DNA of 11,724 bases from Verrucomicrobiota bacterium. GTDB taxonomy: Bacteria; Verrucomicrobiota; Verrucomicrobiia; Limisphaerales; SXQI01. Of the stretch, positions 1-7,513 are shown piece by piece. The first letter of the stretch is position 1; every line of letters begins with the position of its first letter. Location of the stretch: assembly GCA_008933045.1 (NCBI GenBank), contig WBXJ01000073.1, positions 1 to 11,724 of the forward strand, read 5' to 3'. Position numbers and translations under genes: made by a program. A model generated the notes under the pieces. That model was given only the letters and a program-made list of their open reading frames with translations, searched no databases and was not told where the DNA came from.

Positions 1-118
1 ACGCTCCGGCCTCCTCAATACCTAGCACTGCGGGGGAAAGATTCCAGACTTACTGGAAGCCAGCACCCCAGTCTCATTTTGTTCCCACCGGCAGTCTCAT
101 TTTGTTCCCGCCCCGACA
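1..118. mobile_element. Probable outer end of an IS21-like insertion sequence (body outside the window)
   Basis: Read on the minus strand from 118, the sequence starts TGTCGGGGCGGG and then carries two copies of an 18-bp motif 23 bp apart. Subterminal multiple repeats next to a 5'-TG…CA-3' boundary are known for the IS21 (istA/istB) family, and that is the basis of the call. The rest of the element would lie left of position 1; no transposase coding is visible here. A short open stretch ending in TAG at 23-25 could be the tail of a gene in the element, but it is too short to identify. The family assignment is inference; a solo remnant or an unrelated repeat is possible. Confidence 0.4.
69..109. 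repeat. Two 18-bp direct repeats, 23-bp period
   Basis: The motif CAGTCTCATTTTGTTCCC occurs at 69-86 and again, identically, at 92-109, separated by the 5-bp spacer ACCGG. The exact repetition is seen directly. The arrangement resembles the multiple transposase-binding repeats near the ends of IS21-family elements, and the presumed element boundary (…CCGACA) follows 9 bp later at 118. Confidence 0.9.
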
Positions 119-134
119 CGAAATTTTTCTGTTG

Positions 135-164
135 TTGACCCAGATGTTCGTTTTTTGGTAGATT
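135..164 (+). promoter_or_regulatory. Likely sigma-70-type promoter of the ilvB leader
   Basis: A -35-like TTGACC (135-140, five of six to consensus) lies 18 bp before a -10-like TAGATT (159-164, four of six). The expected transcript start is near 170-172, which coincides with the proposed GTG start of the leader peptide. The promoter sits 16 bp past the presumed insertion-sequence end, so the element may have landed just upstream of it. The call rests on consensus match and on the well-placed leader and terminator downstream. Confidence 0.5.
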
Positions 165-171
165 GTTCTTA

Positions 172-252
172 GTGTTAATCCATGCCTTACATGTAGTCAG
201 CGGTGTTGTGGTCGTAGTAGGCGACCCTGCCGGTGGTGCTTGTCGAGGCTAA
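172..252 (+). CDS. Valine-rich leader peptide of the ilvB attenuator
   Basis: This 26-codon ORF starts at GTG and ends at TAA (250-252). Its product reads MLIHALHVVSGVVVVVGD and then PAGGACRG. Seven of 26 residues are Val, including five consecutive codons (GTT GTG GTC GTA GTA, 205-219); Leu and Ile also occur near the start, so all three branched-chain amino acids are represented. The layout matches the E. coli ilvB leader, whose peptide also has a run of Val followed by Gly. The expected role is to sense charged tRNA-Val: the ribosome stalls on the Val run when valine is scarce and so sets the downstream RNA fold. An in-frame TGA at 136-138 bounds the frame; TTG 163 is the only other plausible start but lies in the -10 box. 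There is no clear Shine-Dalgarno, and the GTG falls at the predicted transcript start, so it may be leaderless. Confidence 0.72.
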   Translation: MLIHALHVVSGVVVVVGDPAGGACRG

Positions 253-279
253 GAGACGATTTTCGACAAAAACCCACGG
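210..279 (+). promoter_or_regulatory. Alternative RNA pairings of the ilvB attenuator
   Basis: Three pairings compete or alternate here. A small hairpin pairs GGTCG (210-214, inside the Val codons) with CGACC (222-226). A second pairs 240-247 with 262-269 (TTGTCGAG with TTCGACAA, one G-U) and surrounds the leader stop codon. A candidate antiterminator pairs 230-236 with 274-279, with G232 bulged, and would occupy the 5' arm of the terminator. A ribosome stalled early in the Val run would leave 230-236 free and favour readthrough; a ribosome reaching the stop at 250 would cover it and let the terminator form. The complementarities are visible; the switching is inference and no energies were calculated. 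Confidence 0.45.
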
Positions 280-300
280 CTCTCCGGTCGTGGGTTTTTT
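268..300 (+). terminator. Intrinsic terminator of the ilvB attenuator
   Basis: An 11-bp perfect stem (AAAAACCCACG at 268-278 with CGTGGGTTTTT at 289-299) closes a 10-nt loop, and the 3' arm runs into a T tract at 295-300. It lies 15 nt after the leader stop codon and 35 bp before the ilvB start. A strong terminator between a promoter and its gene, preceded by a Val-rich peptide, is the hallmark of leader-peptide attenuation. It could in principle end an incoming transcript from the left instead, but the leader ORF argues for attenuation. Confidence 0.85.
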
Positions 301-334
301 GTCTTCCACACCGGCCAGCCAAAGCCCAATATAA

Positions 335-2188
335 ATGCCTGTTATGAGTAAGAAAATGGAAGTGGCGGAAGCCAAATGCGCAGCTCCACAAACGGACCGC
401 GCCCAACTTGGACCTCGGATGAAAGGGAGCGATATTCTCGTGGCGGCTCTCGAGCGCGAAGGAGTTGATACAATCTTCGCGTATCCAGGCGGCGCTAGTA
501 TGGAGTTCCATCAGTCGCTCACGCGGTCGACAATTCGCACCATTCTCCCACGTCATGAACAGGGGGGAGTTTTTGCGGCAGAGGGGTATGCTCGCGCCAC
601 GGGTCGTGTCGGGGTTTGTATGGCGACGAGCGGACCCGGTGCCACTAACTTGATCAGTGGTATCGCTGATGCTTATATGGACTCGATTCCTATAGTGTCG
701 ATCACGGGTCAGGTTCCACAAGCGATGATCGGCAAGGGCGCATTCCAAGAGACTGATTTTTTTGGGATGACATTGCCCATCGTCAAACACAGTTACTTGG
801 TCACTGATATTAACGATATTCCACGGGTCGTTAAGGAAGCTTTTTACATTGCACAGAGCGGTCGTCCCGGGCCGGTGGTGATTGATATCCCTAAGAATAT
901 TCAGCAGTTAGAAACTCAACCGCTCTGGCCGAAGGACGTTGTGCTGCGTGGGTATTCTCCAATTGTACGTGCAGACGATTTGAGTTTGAACGAGGTGTTG
1001 GGTTTGATTCAAAAAGCTGAGCGACCGGTACTTTATGTGGGGGGTGGAATTATCAGTGGCAATGCGGCAGAGGAGTTGCGTGCGTTTGCTTATGCAACCC
1101 AAATCCCAGTGGTCACTACAATCATGGGTTGCGGGGCCTTTCCTGAAACGGATCCGCTTTCCTTAAAGTGGCTGGGAATGCATGGGTCAGCTTACGGCAA
1201 TTGGGCCGTTAACGGAGAACCTCAGGCAGGGATCGCCGGTGCGGATTTGCTCTTGGCTTTCGGCGTTCGGTTTGATGATCGGGTCACCGGAAAGGTCGAG
1301 AAATTCTGCGAACATGGAACCATCGTCCATCTCGATATCGATGCCTCAGAGATTCACAAGAATCGAAAGGTGCAACTCCCCATCGTGGGGGATGTGAAGG
1401 ATGCCTTGGCGCGATTGAATCAGCTCGTCCAAGCAAACCCACTGCAGAAATCATTCAGCAGTTGGCATGCTCAAATCGCTGCGTGGAAGGCAAAGGCACC
1501 GTTGCGTTATCAAGTGACAGATGAGGTGCTGCGTTCGCAGCACGTGACCGATTTTATGGGGGGCGATTCTAGCCAAGTCATCCTGCCGCAGTACGCTATC
1601 GCGCTTCTCTATGAACTGACAAAGGGTGAGGCGATCATCACAACCGGGGTTGGTCAGCATCAGATGTGGGCTGGGCAACATTATAATTTCAAGTTCCCTC
1701 GACAATTCCTTACTAGCGCGGGTCTGGGTGCTATGGGTTATGGGTATCCAGCGGCGTTAGGTGCGAAGGTGGCTTGTCCCGATCGTCAGGTGGTAGATAT
1801 CGACGGAGATGGATCGTTCCTGATGAACGTTCAGGAGCTAGCGACCGCACACATTGAGAAAATTGCCGCGAAAGCACTGATTCTTAATAACCAACATCTT
1901 GGGATGGTTGTGCAATGGGAGGACAAGTTTTACAAAGGGAACCGCGGCAATACTTATCTGGGCGATCCAGAGAATATGAAGCAGATCTATCCCGATTACA
2001 TCACCATCGCCAAGGGTTTTAACGTTCCTGCTGAGCGCGTGATTTTTAAGAAGGATTTGCGTGCGGCGATGCAACGAATGCTCGATAGCAAGGAACCCTA
2101 CTTGCTCGATGTTATCACCCCTTACAGCGAGCATGTGCTCCCGTTCATCCCTGCGGGAAAAACTATCAACGAAATGATTTACGAATAA
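335..2188 (+). CDS. ilvB: Acetolactate synthase, large (catalytic) subunit
   Basis: This thiamine-diphosphate enzyme condenses two pyruvates to acetolactate, or pyruvate and 2-oxobutyrate to acetohydroxybutyrate, the first common step of Val, Leu and Ile synthesis in the cytoplasm. The order is N-terminal ThDP domain (about 30-195) with the activating Glu75 in RHEQGG, FAD/central domain (about 220-355), and C-terminal ThDP domain (about 410-565) with GDGS at 491-494 followed after the usual interval by Asn518-Asn519. At 617 residues it is slightly long. The first 28 residues are not typical of the family, and Met29 (ATG at 419, MKGSDILVAAL) is a credible true start; ATGs at 344 and 356 are also in frame, and none has a strong Shine-Dalgarno. 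It follows the Val-rich attenuator and meets the next gene head-on after 16 bp. No small subunit (ilvN) lies beside it. Confidence 0.96.
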   Translation: MPVMSKKMEVAEAKCAAPQTDRAQLGPRMKGSDILVAALEREGVDTIFAYPGGASMEFHQSLTRSTIRTILPRHEQGGVFAAEGYARATGRVGVCMATSGPGATNLISGIADAYMDSIPIVSITGQVPQAMIGKGAFQETDFFGMTLPIVKHSYLVTDINDIPRVVKEAFYIAQSGRPGPVVIDIPKNIQQLETQPLWPKDVVLRGYSPIVRADDLSLNEVLGLIQKAERPVLYVGGGIISGNAAEELRAFAYATQIPVVTTIMGCGAFPETDPLSLKWLGMHGSAYGNWAVNGEPQAGIAGADLLLAFGVRFDDRVTGKVEKFCEHGTIVHLDIDASEIHKNRKVQLPIVGDVKDALARLNQLVQANPLQKSFSSWHAQIAAWKAKAPLRYQVTDEVLRSQHVTDFMGGDSSQVILPQYAIALLYELTKGEAIITTGVGQHQMWAGQHYNFKFPRQFLTSAGLGAMGYGYPAALGAKVACPDRQVVDIDGDGSFLMNVQELATAHIEKIAAKALILNNQHLGMVVQWEDKFYKGNRGNTYLGDPENMKQIYPDYITIAKGFNVPAERVIFKKDLRAAMQRMLDSKEPYLLDVITPYSEHVLPFIPAGKTINEMIYE

Positions 2189-2204
2189 GTCGTTGATTCC
2201 TAAT

Positions 2205-5200
2205 TCATTCCCCTTTCAAAAACGCGAGAAGATCGGCGAGTTCCTGCGGGATCATCGCAGTTTCTAATCCCTCCGGCATCAAGGATAATTGGCTCACGGT
2301 CAGCCTTGCAATACTTGAGCGAGGGATGATTTCCTCGATGCCCTGAGCCTGCCGCAGCGTGACGCTGGACGCCGAATCACTCGTGATCAAGCCAGTCAGT
2401 TCTCTGCCGTCCTTGCCTTGGATGGTGCAAGCGTTGAATCCGGGGACTAATTCGTAGTTCGGATGGACGATGTGCAGCAGGATGCTTTCCTTGGGCTGAT
2501 TACGAATTCCAAATAGATCAGGGCCGACATTGTATCCTTCACGGTCGAGTCGGTGGCAGGACGCGCAGTGCGTTGTGAAAGGTTTGCGCCCGTGGGCCGC
2601 GTTGCCGGTGAGCGCCAGAACCGAACGCGCCTTTTCATAAGCCTCGATTCGATTGCCTGTTTCGGCGATGGCGAGAAGTTTGAGCGAGCGTTCACGGATC
2701 GCCGCCTCACCGTGTTTGCGTAGGGAATCGCGCTGGGCGCGACTAAGAATATTTTCGGGCAGTCGCTTTGTTTCAATGGCTGCTAAGAGTACACGGATGT
2801 GTCGCGGCTGCGTGAGCAACGACGCGAGAACAACCCTCCGTGTGTTTGGTGGCAGCGCGTTCCAACGTGTCGGGATGAGGAGCTCCGACACGGCACTATC
2901 GCCCGCTAATCCTAGCAGTGAACGCACCGCCGCGAGTTGTATTTTCTCGGGCTCAGTAGCCACTAACAGGGCTAACAACGCAGCAGCGGCTTGAGTGGCG
3001 TCGGCGTTTACCAGAAAGCCGATGGCTGCTTTTCGCGTGGCGACGGATTCGCTCGATGATCCAGCTAGTCGAATTGCTTCCGTTGTAAAACGTGGCAGTA
3101 AATCCGTTAGCAAGGTCACCGGTTTTCCACGAGATCGCTGCGACTGCGCCACGCCTTCTAGCACGCTGATGAAGCCCGCCGACGGAGGTGCATTCGTGGG
3201 AAGGAACGCCGACACCGCACCAACTTCAGCACCAATTACCGATCCGAGGTCGGCCCAAAACTCGACCGGCACTGGAGAGTTCGTTGATTGTGCGAGATGG
3301 CGGGCGAGATGAAGTGCCTGCTGATCATCAGGCTTAAGCCCACTGAGGAGCGCGGCACGCATCCAAAGGTTTGTGCCGTCGTTGACCGCGATTTGAGCGA
3401 GAATTGGGAGCCAATGGTCTGCCTGCGGCGTAAGCAATGTCTGGTTAAAACCCAACGCGAACCAGAAGCGAGCACGCGGATTGGGGTCGGCGGCAAACAC
3501 AGGGAGCAGTGCGTCAGGAAGCCCAGGCAATGCACGACGTTGCTCCGTCAGGATGCGCCAGGCATTCTCGCGCAGGATCGGATCGGCAGAGAGGAGTGCC
3601 ACGAGCAAGGCGTGATCCAGGAGTGTGCGAATGGATTCCAGCTCATCTTTGGAAGGAGAGGAGGGGGCTTCTCCTGCATCCTCCTTAGGAATCAGACTCG
3701 CGAGCGTGCGCAACGCGTGCAGTCGCGCAAACCCGTTGGTTTGTTCGCGCTCCATGAGCAAACCGCGCCAACCCTCCGCGAGCAGGGCTGCACCGCGACG
3801 TTTAAGTTCCGCTGGGTTGGGGGATATAAACAGTTTTGCGAGTAACGGAATTACCTTCGGATCGCGACGTTCCACAAGCAGGCGTTGCGCGGTCTCGCGT
3901 TGCCAAGCGTTCGGATGGCCAAGCGCTTGAATGCATTCCGCGGTGGAAGCACTCGAGAGCGGTTTGAGAGTCGAGGTTTGAGAGTGGAAATCGCTTTTCG
4001 TCACTCGCCAGATGCGTCCCAAATCATGACCACTGGTGAAGTCAGTTCGCTTGCGAATCTCATCCGGCAGATAGTCCGGATGCTCAATGGTTTTGCGATA
4101 CATGTCGCAGATGTAAATCGCGCCGTCCGGGCCGGTCGCGAGAAACACCGGTCGAAACCAGTTGTCCGGTGAGGCTAGAAATTCGCGCCCATCGTTTGCC
4201 ATGTGTGAAGCGAACGTTGGCCCGACCGGAGTGAGATGGTCGCGGTGAACAAGGTTCGCCGTCGGATCGCACGCGAAGGCGTCACCCCGATAGCCCGGCG
4301 GTAAAGTGTTGCCTCGGTAAATGTGAACTGAGCAGGCGGCCGTGAAGGCTCCGAAATGCGAGTCGGCGGTGGTGAGATTGTCGCTGACTGGATACAGGCG
4401 TGCGGCAAAGTTTTGATTTGCTCCCCCGATGAGGTCGGTGATCATTGCTTCCGGCACGTTTTGCACCGTCTCAGCCATCGAGAAATTTGGATTGCGACCT
4501 AGATAGCGCGGCGCAATAACCGTGTGCTGAATGTGGACACGGTTCATGCAATGGAAGCGATTGCCGGCGTCGTCGAAGGTTTGACCGAACTGCCCCCGTC
4601 CGCCAACCGGTTCGATTTCGAGCGTGAACGGATGGAATCGTGAATCGGTGCTGATCTCGACAGCAGCCCGTCCGGGATGCGCTGGCGACGTGATCCGACT
4701 TATTCCCGTCAAGCCGCTGGTGAGATAAATCCAGCCGTCCGGGCCGAAAGTCGGATGACTCACGCGCAGCTGCGTTGTCGCATTGGTGTTGAAACCCGTC
4801 AGCAATACCCGACGTTCGTCTGCGCGGCCGTCGCCATCGGTGTCCTTCAAGAACAGGACGTCTGGCGCACAGGTGACGATCACCCCACCGTTCCAGGGCA
4901 TGATACCGTTTGGAAAAGTCAGGCCGTCGGCGAAAACAGTTCGACGATCCATGAGACCGTCGCCATCGGTGTCTACCAGACGAGCAATGACACCGTCAGG
5001 CGGTTGGTCGGAACCGGGGCCGTTGGGATATCCACGGTTTTCGACGACGAACATTAAACCTTCCGCATCCCAAGCCAGCGCGCACGGTTGGAAGACGAGC
5101 GGTTCCGCTGCGACAAGTTCCACGCGCAGACCGGGGTCATGTTGGAAGGCCGCGAGCGCACGTGTTGGAGTCGAGGGACTCTCGAAGCCGTGAACTGACA

Positions 5201-5264
5201 ACGCAATTCCAGTGAGCGCGGCCATAATGCGATAACCTCCGATGCGTAGCGCACGCCCCCTCAT
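2205..5264 (-). CDS. Exported PVC-type dehydrogenase / HEAT-repeat / haem-c protein
   Basis: This 1019-residue protein has the layout of the Planctomycetota-Verrucomicrobiota 'membrane-bound dehydrogenase' family. A signal peptide (about 1-26) precedes a beta-propeller region resembling quinoprotein sugar dehydrogenases (about 35-425), with two DTDGDG calcium-binding-like loops at 98-103 and 141-146. Alpha-helical HEAT-like repeats follow (about 440-880), then a C-terminal cytochrome c module with CASCH at 900-904 (covalent haem site), GPDL just after, and SLMPEGL near the end as a probable axial-Met region. It probably oxidises a sugar-like or other substrate outside the cytoplasmic membrane and passes electrons to the haem; the substrate is unknown. 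Its ATG overlaps the upstream ceramidase-like stop as ATGA, with a GGGAG Shine-Dalgarno inside that gene, so the two are probably translationally coupled. Met14 is an alternative start that still leaves a hydrophobic signal. Confidence 0.87.
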   Translation of the reverse strand: MRGRALRIGGYRIMAALTGIALSVHGFESPSTPTRALAAFQHDPGLRVELVAAEPLVFQPCALAWDAEGLMFVVENRGYPNGPGSDQPPDGVIARLVDTDGDGLMDRRTVFADGLTFPNGIMPWNGGVIVTCAPDVLFLKDTDGDGRADERRVLLTGFNTNATTQLRVSHPTFGPDGWIYLTSGLTGISRITSPAHPGRAAVEISTDSRFHPFTLEIEPVGGRGQFGQTFDDAGNRFHCMNRVHIQHTVIAPRYLGRNPNFSMAETVQNVPEAMITDLIGGANQNFAARLYPVSDNLTTADSHFGAFTAACSVHIYRGNTLPPGYRGDAFACDPTANLVHRDHLTPVGPTFASHMANDGREFLASPDNWFRPVFLATGPDGAIYICDMYRKTIEHPDYLPDEIRKRTDFTSGHDLGRIWRVTKSDFHSQTSTLKPLSSASTAECIQALGHPNAWQRETAQRLLVERRDPKVIPLLAKLFISPNPAELKRRGAALLAEGWRGLLMEREQTNGFARLHALRTLASLIPKEDAGEAPSSPSKDELESIRTLLDHALLVALLSADPILRENAWRILTEQRRALPGLPDALLPVFAADPNPRARFWFALGFNQTLLTPQADHWLPILAQIAVNDGTNLWMRAALLSGLKPDDQQALHLARHLAQSTNSPVPVEFWADLGSVIGAEVGAVSAFLPTNAPPSAGFISVLEGVAQSQRSRGKPVTLLTDLLPRFTTEAIRLAGSSSESVATRKAAIGFLVNADATQAAAALLALLVATEPEKIQLAAVRSLLGLAGDSAVSELLIPTRWNALPPNTRRVVLASLLTQPRHIRVLLAAIETKRLPENILSRAQRDSLRKHGEAAIRERSLKLLAIAETGNRIEAYEKARSVLALTGNAAHGRKPFTTHCASCHRLDREGYNVGPDLFGIRNQPKESILLHIVHPNYELVPGFNACTIQGKDGRELTGLITSDSASSVTLRQAQGIEEIIPRSSIARLTVSQLSLMPEGLETAMIPQELADLLAFLKGE
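3961..3988. repeat. Imperfect 14-bp tandem repeat inside the dehydrogenase gene
   Basis: GGTTTGAGAGTCGA (3961-3974) is followed immediately by GGTTTGAGAGTGGA (3975-3988), with one mismatch. It encodes the Ser/Thr-rich linker (residues about 425-435) between the propeller and HEAT regions. The period is not a multiple of three, yet the frame stays open on both sides, so the duplication, if recent, was compensated or fell where sequence is not constrained. Confidence 0.75.
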
Positions 5265-7450
5265 TTCGCTCCCAGTCTGGCGATCTCCGCCTTACGCAAT
5301 TGACGATTGAACACTGCGATCTCATCGATCCGACCTTCCCAATTGGATTCGTTGTCGCTGCGACCACCGAAGAACATGGAGGTGCGGCTCGACCGCGCTG
5401 GTTTTGTTTCGATCTCCAAGATGCCATTGAGATAAACACGAACCGTGTCTCGATCCCGAATCAAAAGGACATGCTGCCATGTCCACCGCGGAACCTCCGA
5501 TTTTCCTGCTACGGAACCACTGCCCGCCTGAAACACCAGCTTTCCCGTGTGCCCGCTCCTGCCGCCGACCCCCAGATGCTCGCCATCGGTGCTCAGGCCG
5601 TGATTGTGATCGCGTGAGTAGAACCAACCGCTGAAGTCGCGGCCGTCGTTTGGCATGCCATTCCAAATCCACATGGACACCGAGTAGTTCTCACCTAAAC
5701 CGGTCATCGAAGAGCACAACCGACCACCAACAAAGTGTGGGGCACGATTCACCTCGTTGGTGCAGAACTTTGCTGAATGCGGCCCCTCGAGGTAAAAGGC
5801 TACGCCACCTTCGTAGGTTGCGTCGTGGTGATGCTTCGTCGCATCGGCGGCCACGGGGCCGATAAACTCGTTCAACCTCCAGTAGGCCACAGGATCGAGA
5901 TTGATGATGGACTTTGTGACCGACCCCGCATCGATCATCCACGGCCTGCGGGGTGCTCCACTAACGTTTTCAAGCAGTGCGATCGCTGCTTGAGTAATTT
6001 TTGGTTCGGCCATGATCTCCAGTCCAGCAGAACGCGCCGGCCACGTGTTGTAACCACCCCACGCGTGCATTTCCGGTGGTGGGATGTAGCCATCGCCACC
6101 GTTGGCGAGCTCGATCACCATCGTCTGAGTCAACGGGCTTGCAGATTTGATCTTCAGGCCGGTGATAGCATACGTCTCGGTCGGCGTCGTCGCGATGCCG
6201 ATGTCGCCAATACGCAACGCCTGCAACACGATCTCGGTTTGCTGCCGCTCATGCAGGTGGATCTGTTCGAGTGCATAGACCTCAGTTCTCGTTTTCGGCA
6301 CCCGACCCGCCATTTCTGTGACGATGCGCTGAGCCCATTCGAGTCGCTGCTTGTCTGGCACGCGATACTTCAAGGTCATTCGCTTCTCCGCCATCGTGAT
6401 CGTGAGATTGTCGTCATACTTGACGTTCGCGTAGGCTTTCATGGCGATGTCGAGAAGCCCATTCGTGTATTCGTCGATGTTGGGCTTTGGGCGATCCTTC
6501 TCCGGTACCTTGTAATCCACCCGCCAGATGTCGCCGCTGCAACCATGCGACATGATGCCCACAAAGGCGGGTTTTCCAGAGGCCACTTCGGGGGCGATGC
6601 GTGCCTTCAGGCCCTCAGCGAACAAGCCGAAGTAATCCGCGCTGATGTCATCGTCGCCATAGTAATGCATGGAGAAATTGCCCATCACCGCGAGGGGGCG
6701 ACCATCACGTGCTTGAATCGAGATGAGGGAAAGCTCGGGATCTTCGGGCCCCGCCTCCCCAGTTACCGCTTCCCAGTTAGCGCCGACGTGCATGTTGGCA
6801 CGCGCACTTTTATTTCCAAACGGATCTTCCTCAAGGCGATCGGGCCGTAGAATCCACTGACGCGAGGCAGTAAAATCGCGGGCATCCCCTTTCGAGAAAC
6901 CAATGCGGGCAGGTTCGAGATTTGCTTGCGCTGTGGCGATGGCTTCGACCAGTTTCTCGCGCAACACCGGCACATAAGCTGGGTCAGCCTCACCACCCAG
7001 ACAGCTCATGGAAGCAGGCGCACTATGTGAATGTGTCGCAGAAATGAGGATGCGATCCGTAGCAATACTCGTGCGCTTCGCCGCCAGTGCCTTGACCTCA
7101 TCGAGCAGAGGACGACCCATCATGCAACTATCCACAACCACGATGGCGATCTGGCTCTTGCCATCCTCAAGGACGATCGCCCGCACGTTGATGCGAGTTT
7201 TAACCTTGTCCAAGGAACGATTAAGAAACCCGCCATTCACGAACACCGGCAGTTTCGTCGGTGTGACATCAACGACAGCGGCACCAGCTTTGAATTCCGC
7301 CCGGGCGGTAGTAATCGCGAGGGTGACCAAGGCGGCGGTTAGAATCGGTTGGAAACTTCCGAAAACTGATTTTCGCATGTGGCCGATCCAAGTGCTCCAC
7401 ACCGGCAGGATTGAGACTGATCGATCGGTTTTCGGCATGACTAATTTCAT
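5261..7450 (-). CDS. Exported neutral-ceramidase-like hydrolase with C-terminal LamG domain
   Basis: Residues about 52-515 match the neutral/alkaline non-lysosomal ceramidase family, zinc amidases that cleave the N-acyl bond of ceramide. Visible family positions are THSHSAP (139-145, zinc His), FSMHYYG (259-265, zinc His), SHGCSGD (301-307, nucleophile region), Glu425 in TETYAITG and Tyr455 in GYIPPP. Residues about 518-725 form a LamG/concanavalin-like fold ('AYWRLNE' start, 'RIDEIAVFN' end) that usually binds carbohydrate or surfaces. Many Planctomycetota and Verrucomicrobiota members lack proven ceramidase activity, so the substrate may be another amide or ester. Two starts compete: ATG 7450, preceded by AAAGAG, gives a long N-terminus, whereas ATG 7378 (Met25, MRKSVF) gives a normal signal peptide ending near ARA-EF. 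It starts 63 bp after nfeD and overlaps the dehydrogenase gene by 4 bp. Confidence 0.85.
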   Translation of the reverse strand: MKLVMPKTDRSVSILPVWSTWIGHMRKSVFGSFQPILTAALVTLAITTARAEFKAGAAVVDVTPTKLPVFVNGGFLNRSLDKVKTRINVRAIVLEDGKSQIAIVVVDSCMMGRPLLDEVKALAAKRTSIATDRILISATHSHSAPASMSCLGGEADPAYVPVLREKLVEAIATAQANLEPARIGFSKGDARDFTASRQWILRPDRLEEDPFGNKSARANMHVGANWEAVTGEAGPEDPELSLISIQARDGRPLAVMGNFSMHYYGDDDISADYFGLFAEGLKARIAPEVASGKPAFVGIMSHGCSGDIWRVDYKVPEKDRPKPNIDEYTNGLLDIAMKAYANVKYDDNLTITMAEKRMTLKYRVPDKQRLEWAQRIVTEMAGRVPKTRTEVYALEQIHLHERQQTEIVLQALRIGDIGIATTPTETYAITGLKIKSASPLTQTMVIELANGGDGYIPPPEMHAWGGYNTWPARSAGLEIMAEPKITQAAIALLENVSGAPRRPWMIDAGSVTKSIINLDPVAYWRLNEFIGPVAADATKHHHDATYEGGVAFYLEGPHSAKFCTNEVNRAPHFVGGRLCSSMTGLGENYSVSMWIWNGMPNDGRDFSGWFYSRDHNHGLSTDGEHLGVGGRSGHTGKLVFQAGSGSVAGKSEVPRWTWQHVLLIRDRDTVRVYLNGILEIETKPARSSRTSMFFGGRSDNESNWEGRIDEIAVFNRQLRKAEIARLGAK

Positions 7451-7513
7451 CGAGGCTCTTTCTGTCGATGGTTAATGTTTCTGCAACTTGCTCATGGGCA
7501 CGTAGTCCAGTTT

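Noticed and set aside
3..167. Open plus-strand frame through the repeats, without a start in the window
   Set aside because: The translation is low-complexity, spans the presumed element boundary and has no recognisable domain; likely chance.
182..196. ATG-started mini-ORF (MPYM) within the leader
   Set aside because: Only four codons and out of frame with the Val-rich frame; the GTG frame better explains the sequence. It could still compete for ribosomes, but nothing supports it.
187..375. 62-residue minus-strand ORF over the ilvB leader
   Set aside because: It is antisense to the attenuator and its hydrophobic content comes from the leader's complement; no start context or homology is recognised.
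2189..2204. Terminator between ilvB and the convergent dehydrogenase gene
   Set aside because: The 16-bp gap and its flanks show no stable hairpin with a T run.
3288..3845. 185-residue plus-strand ORF
   Set aside because: Antisense to the HEAT region of the dehydrogenase gene; Arg/Gln/Cys-rich shadow with no motif.
5777..6850. 357-residue plus-strand ORF
   Set aside because: Lies fully antisense to the ceramidase-like gene, whose motifs are clear; the translation is His/Arg/Asp-rich as expected for a GC-rich shadow frame.
7008..7475. 155-residue plus-strand ORF
   Set aside because: Antisense to the 5' part of the ceramidase-like gene; no protein-like features.
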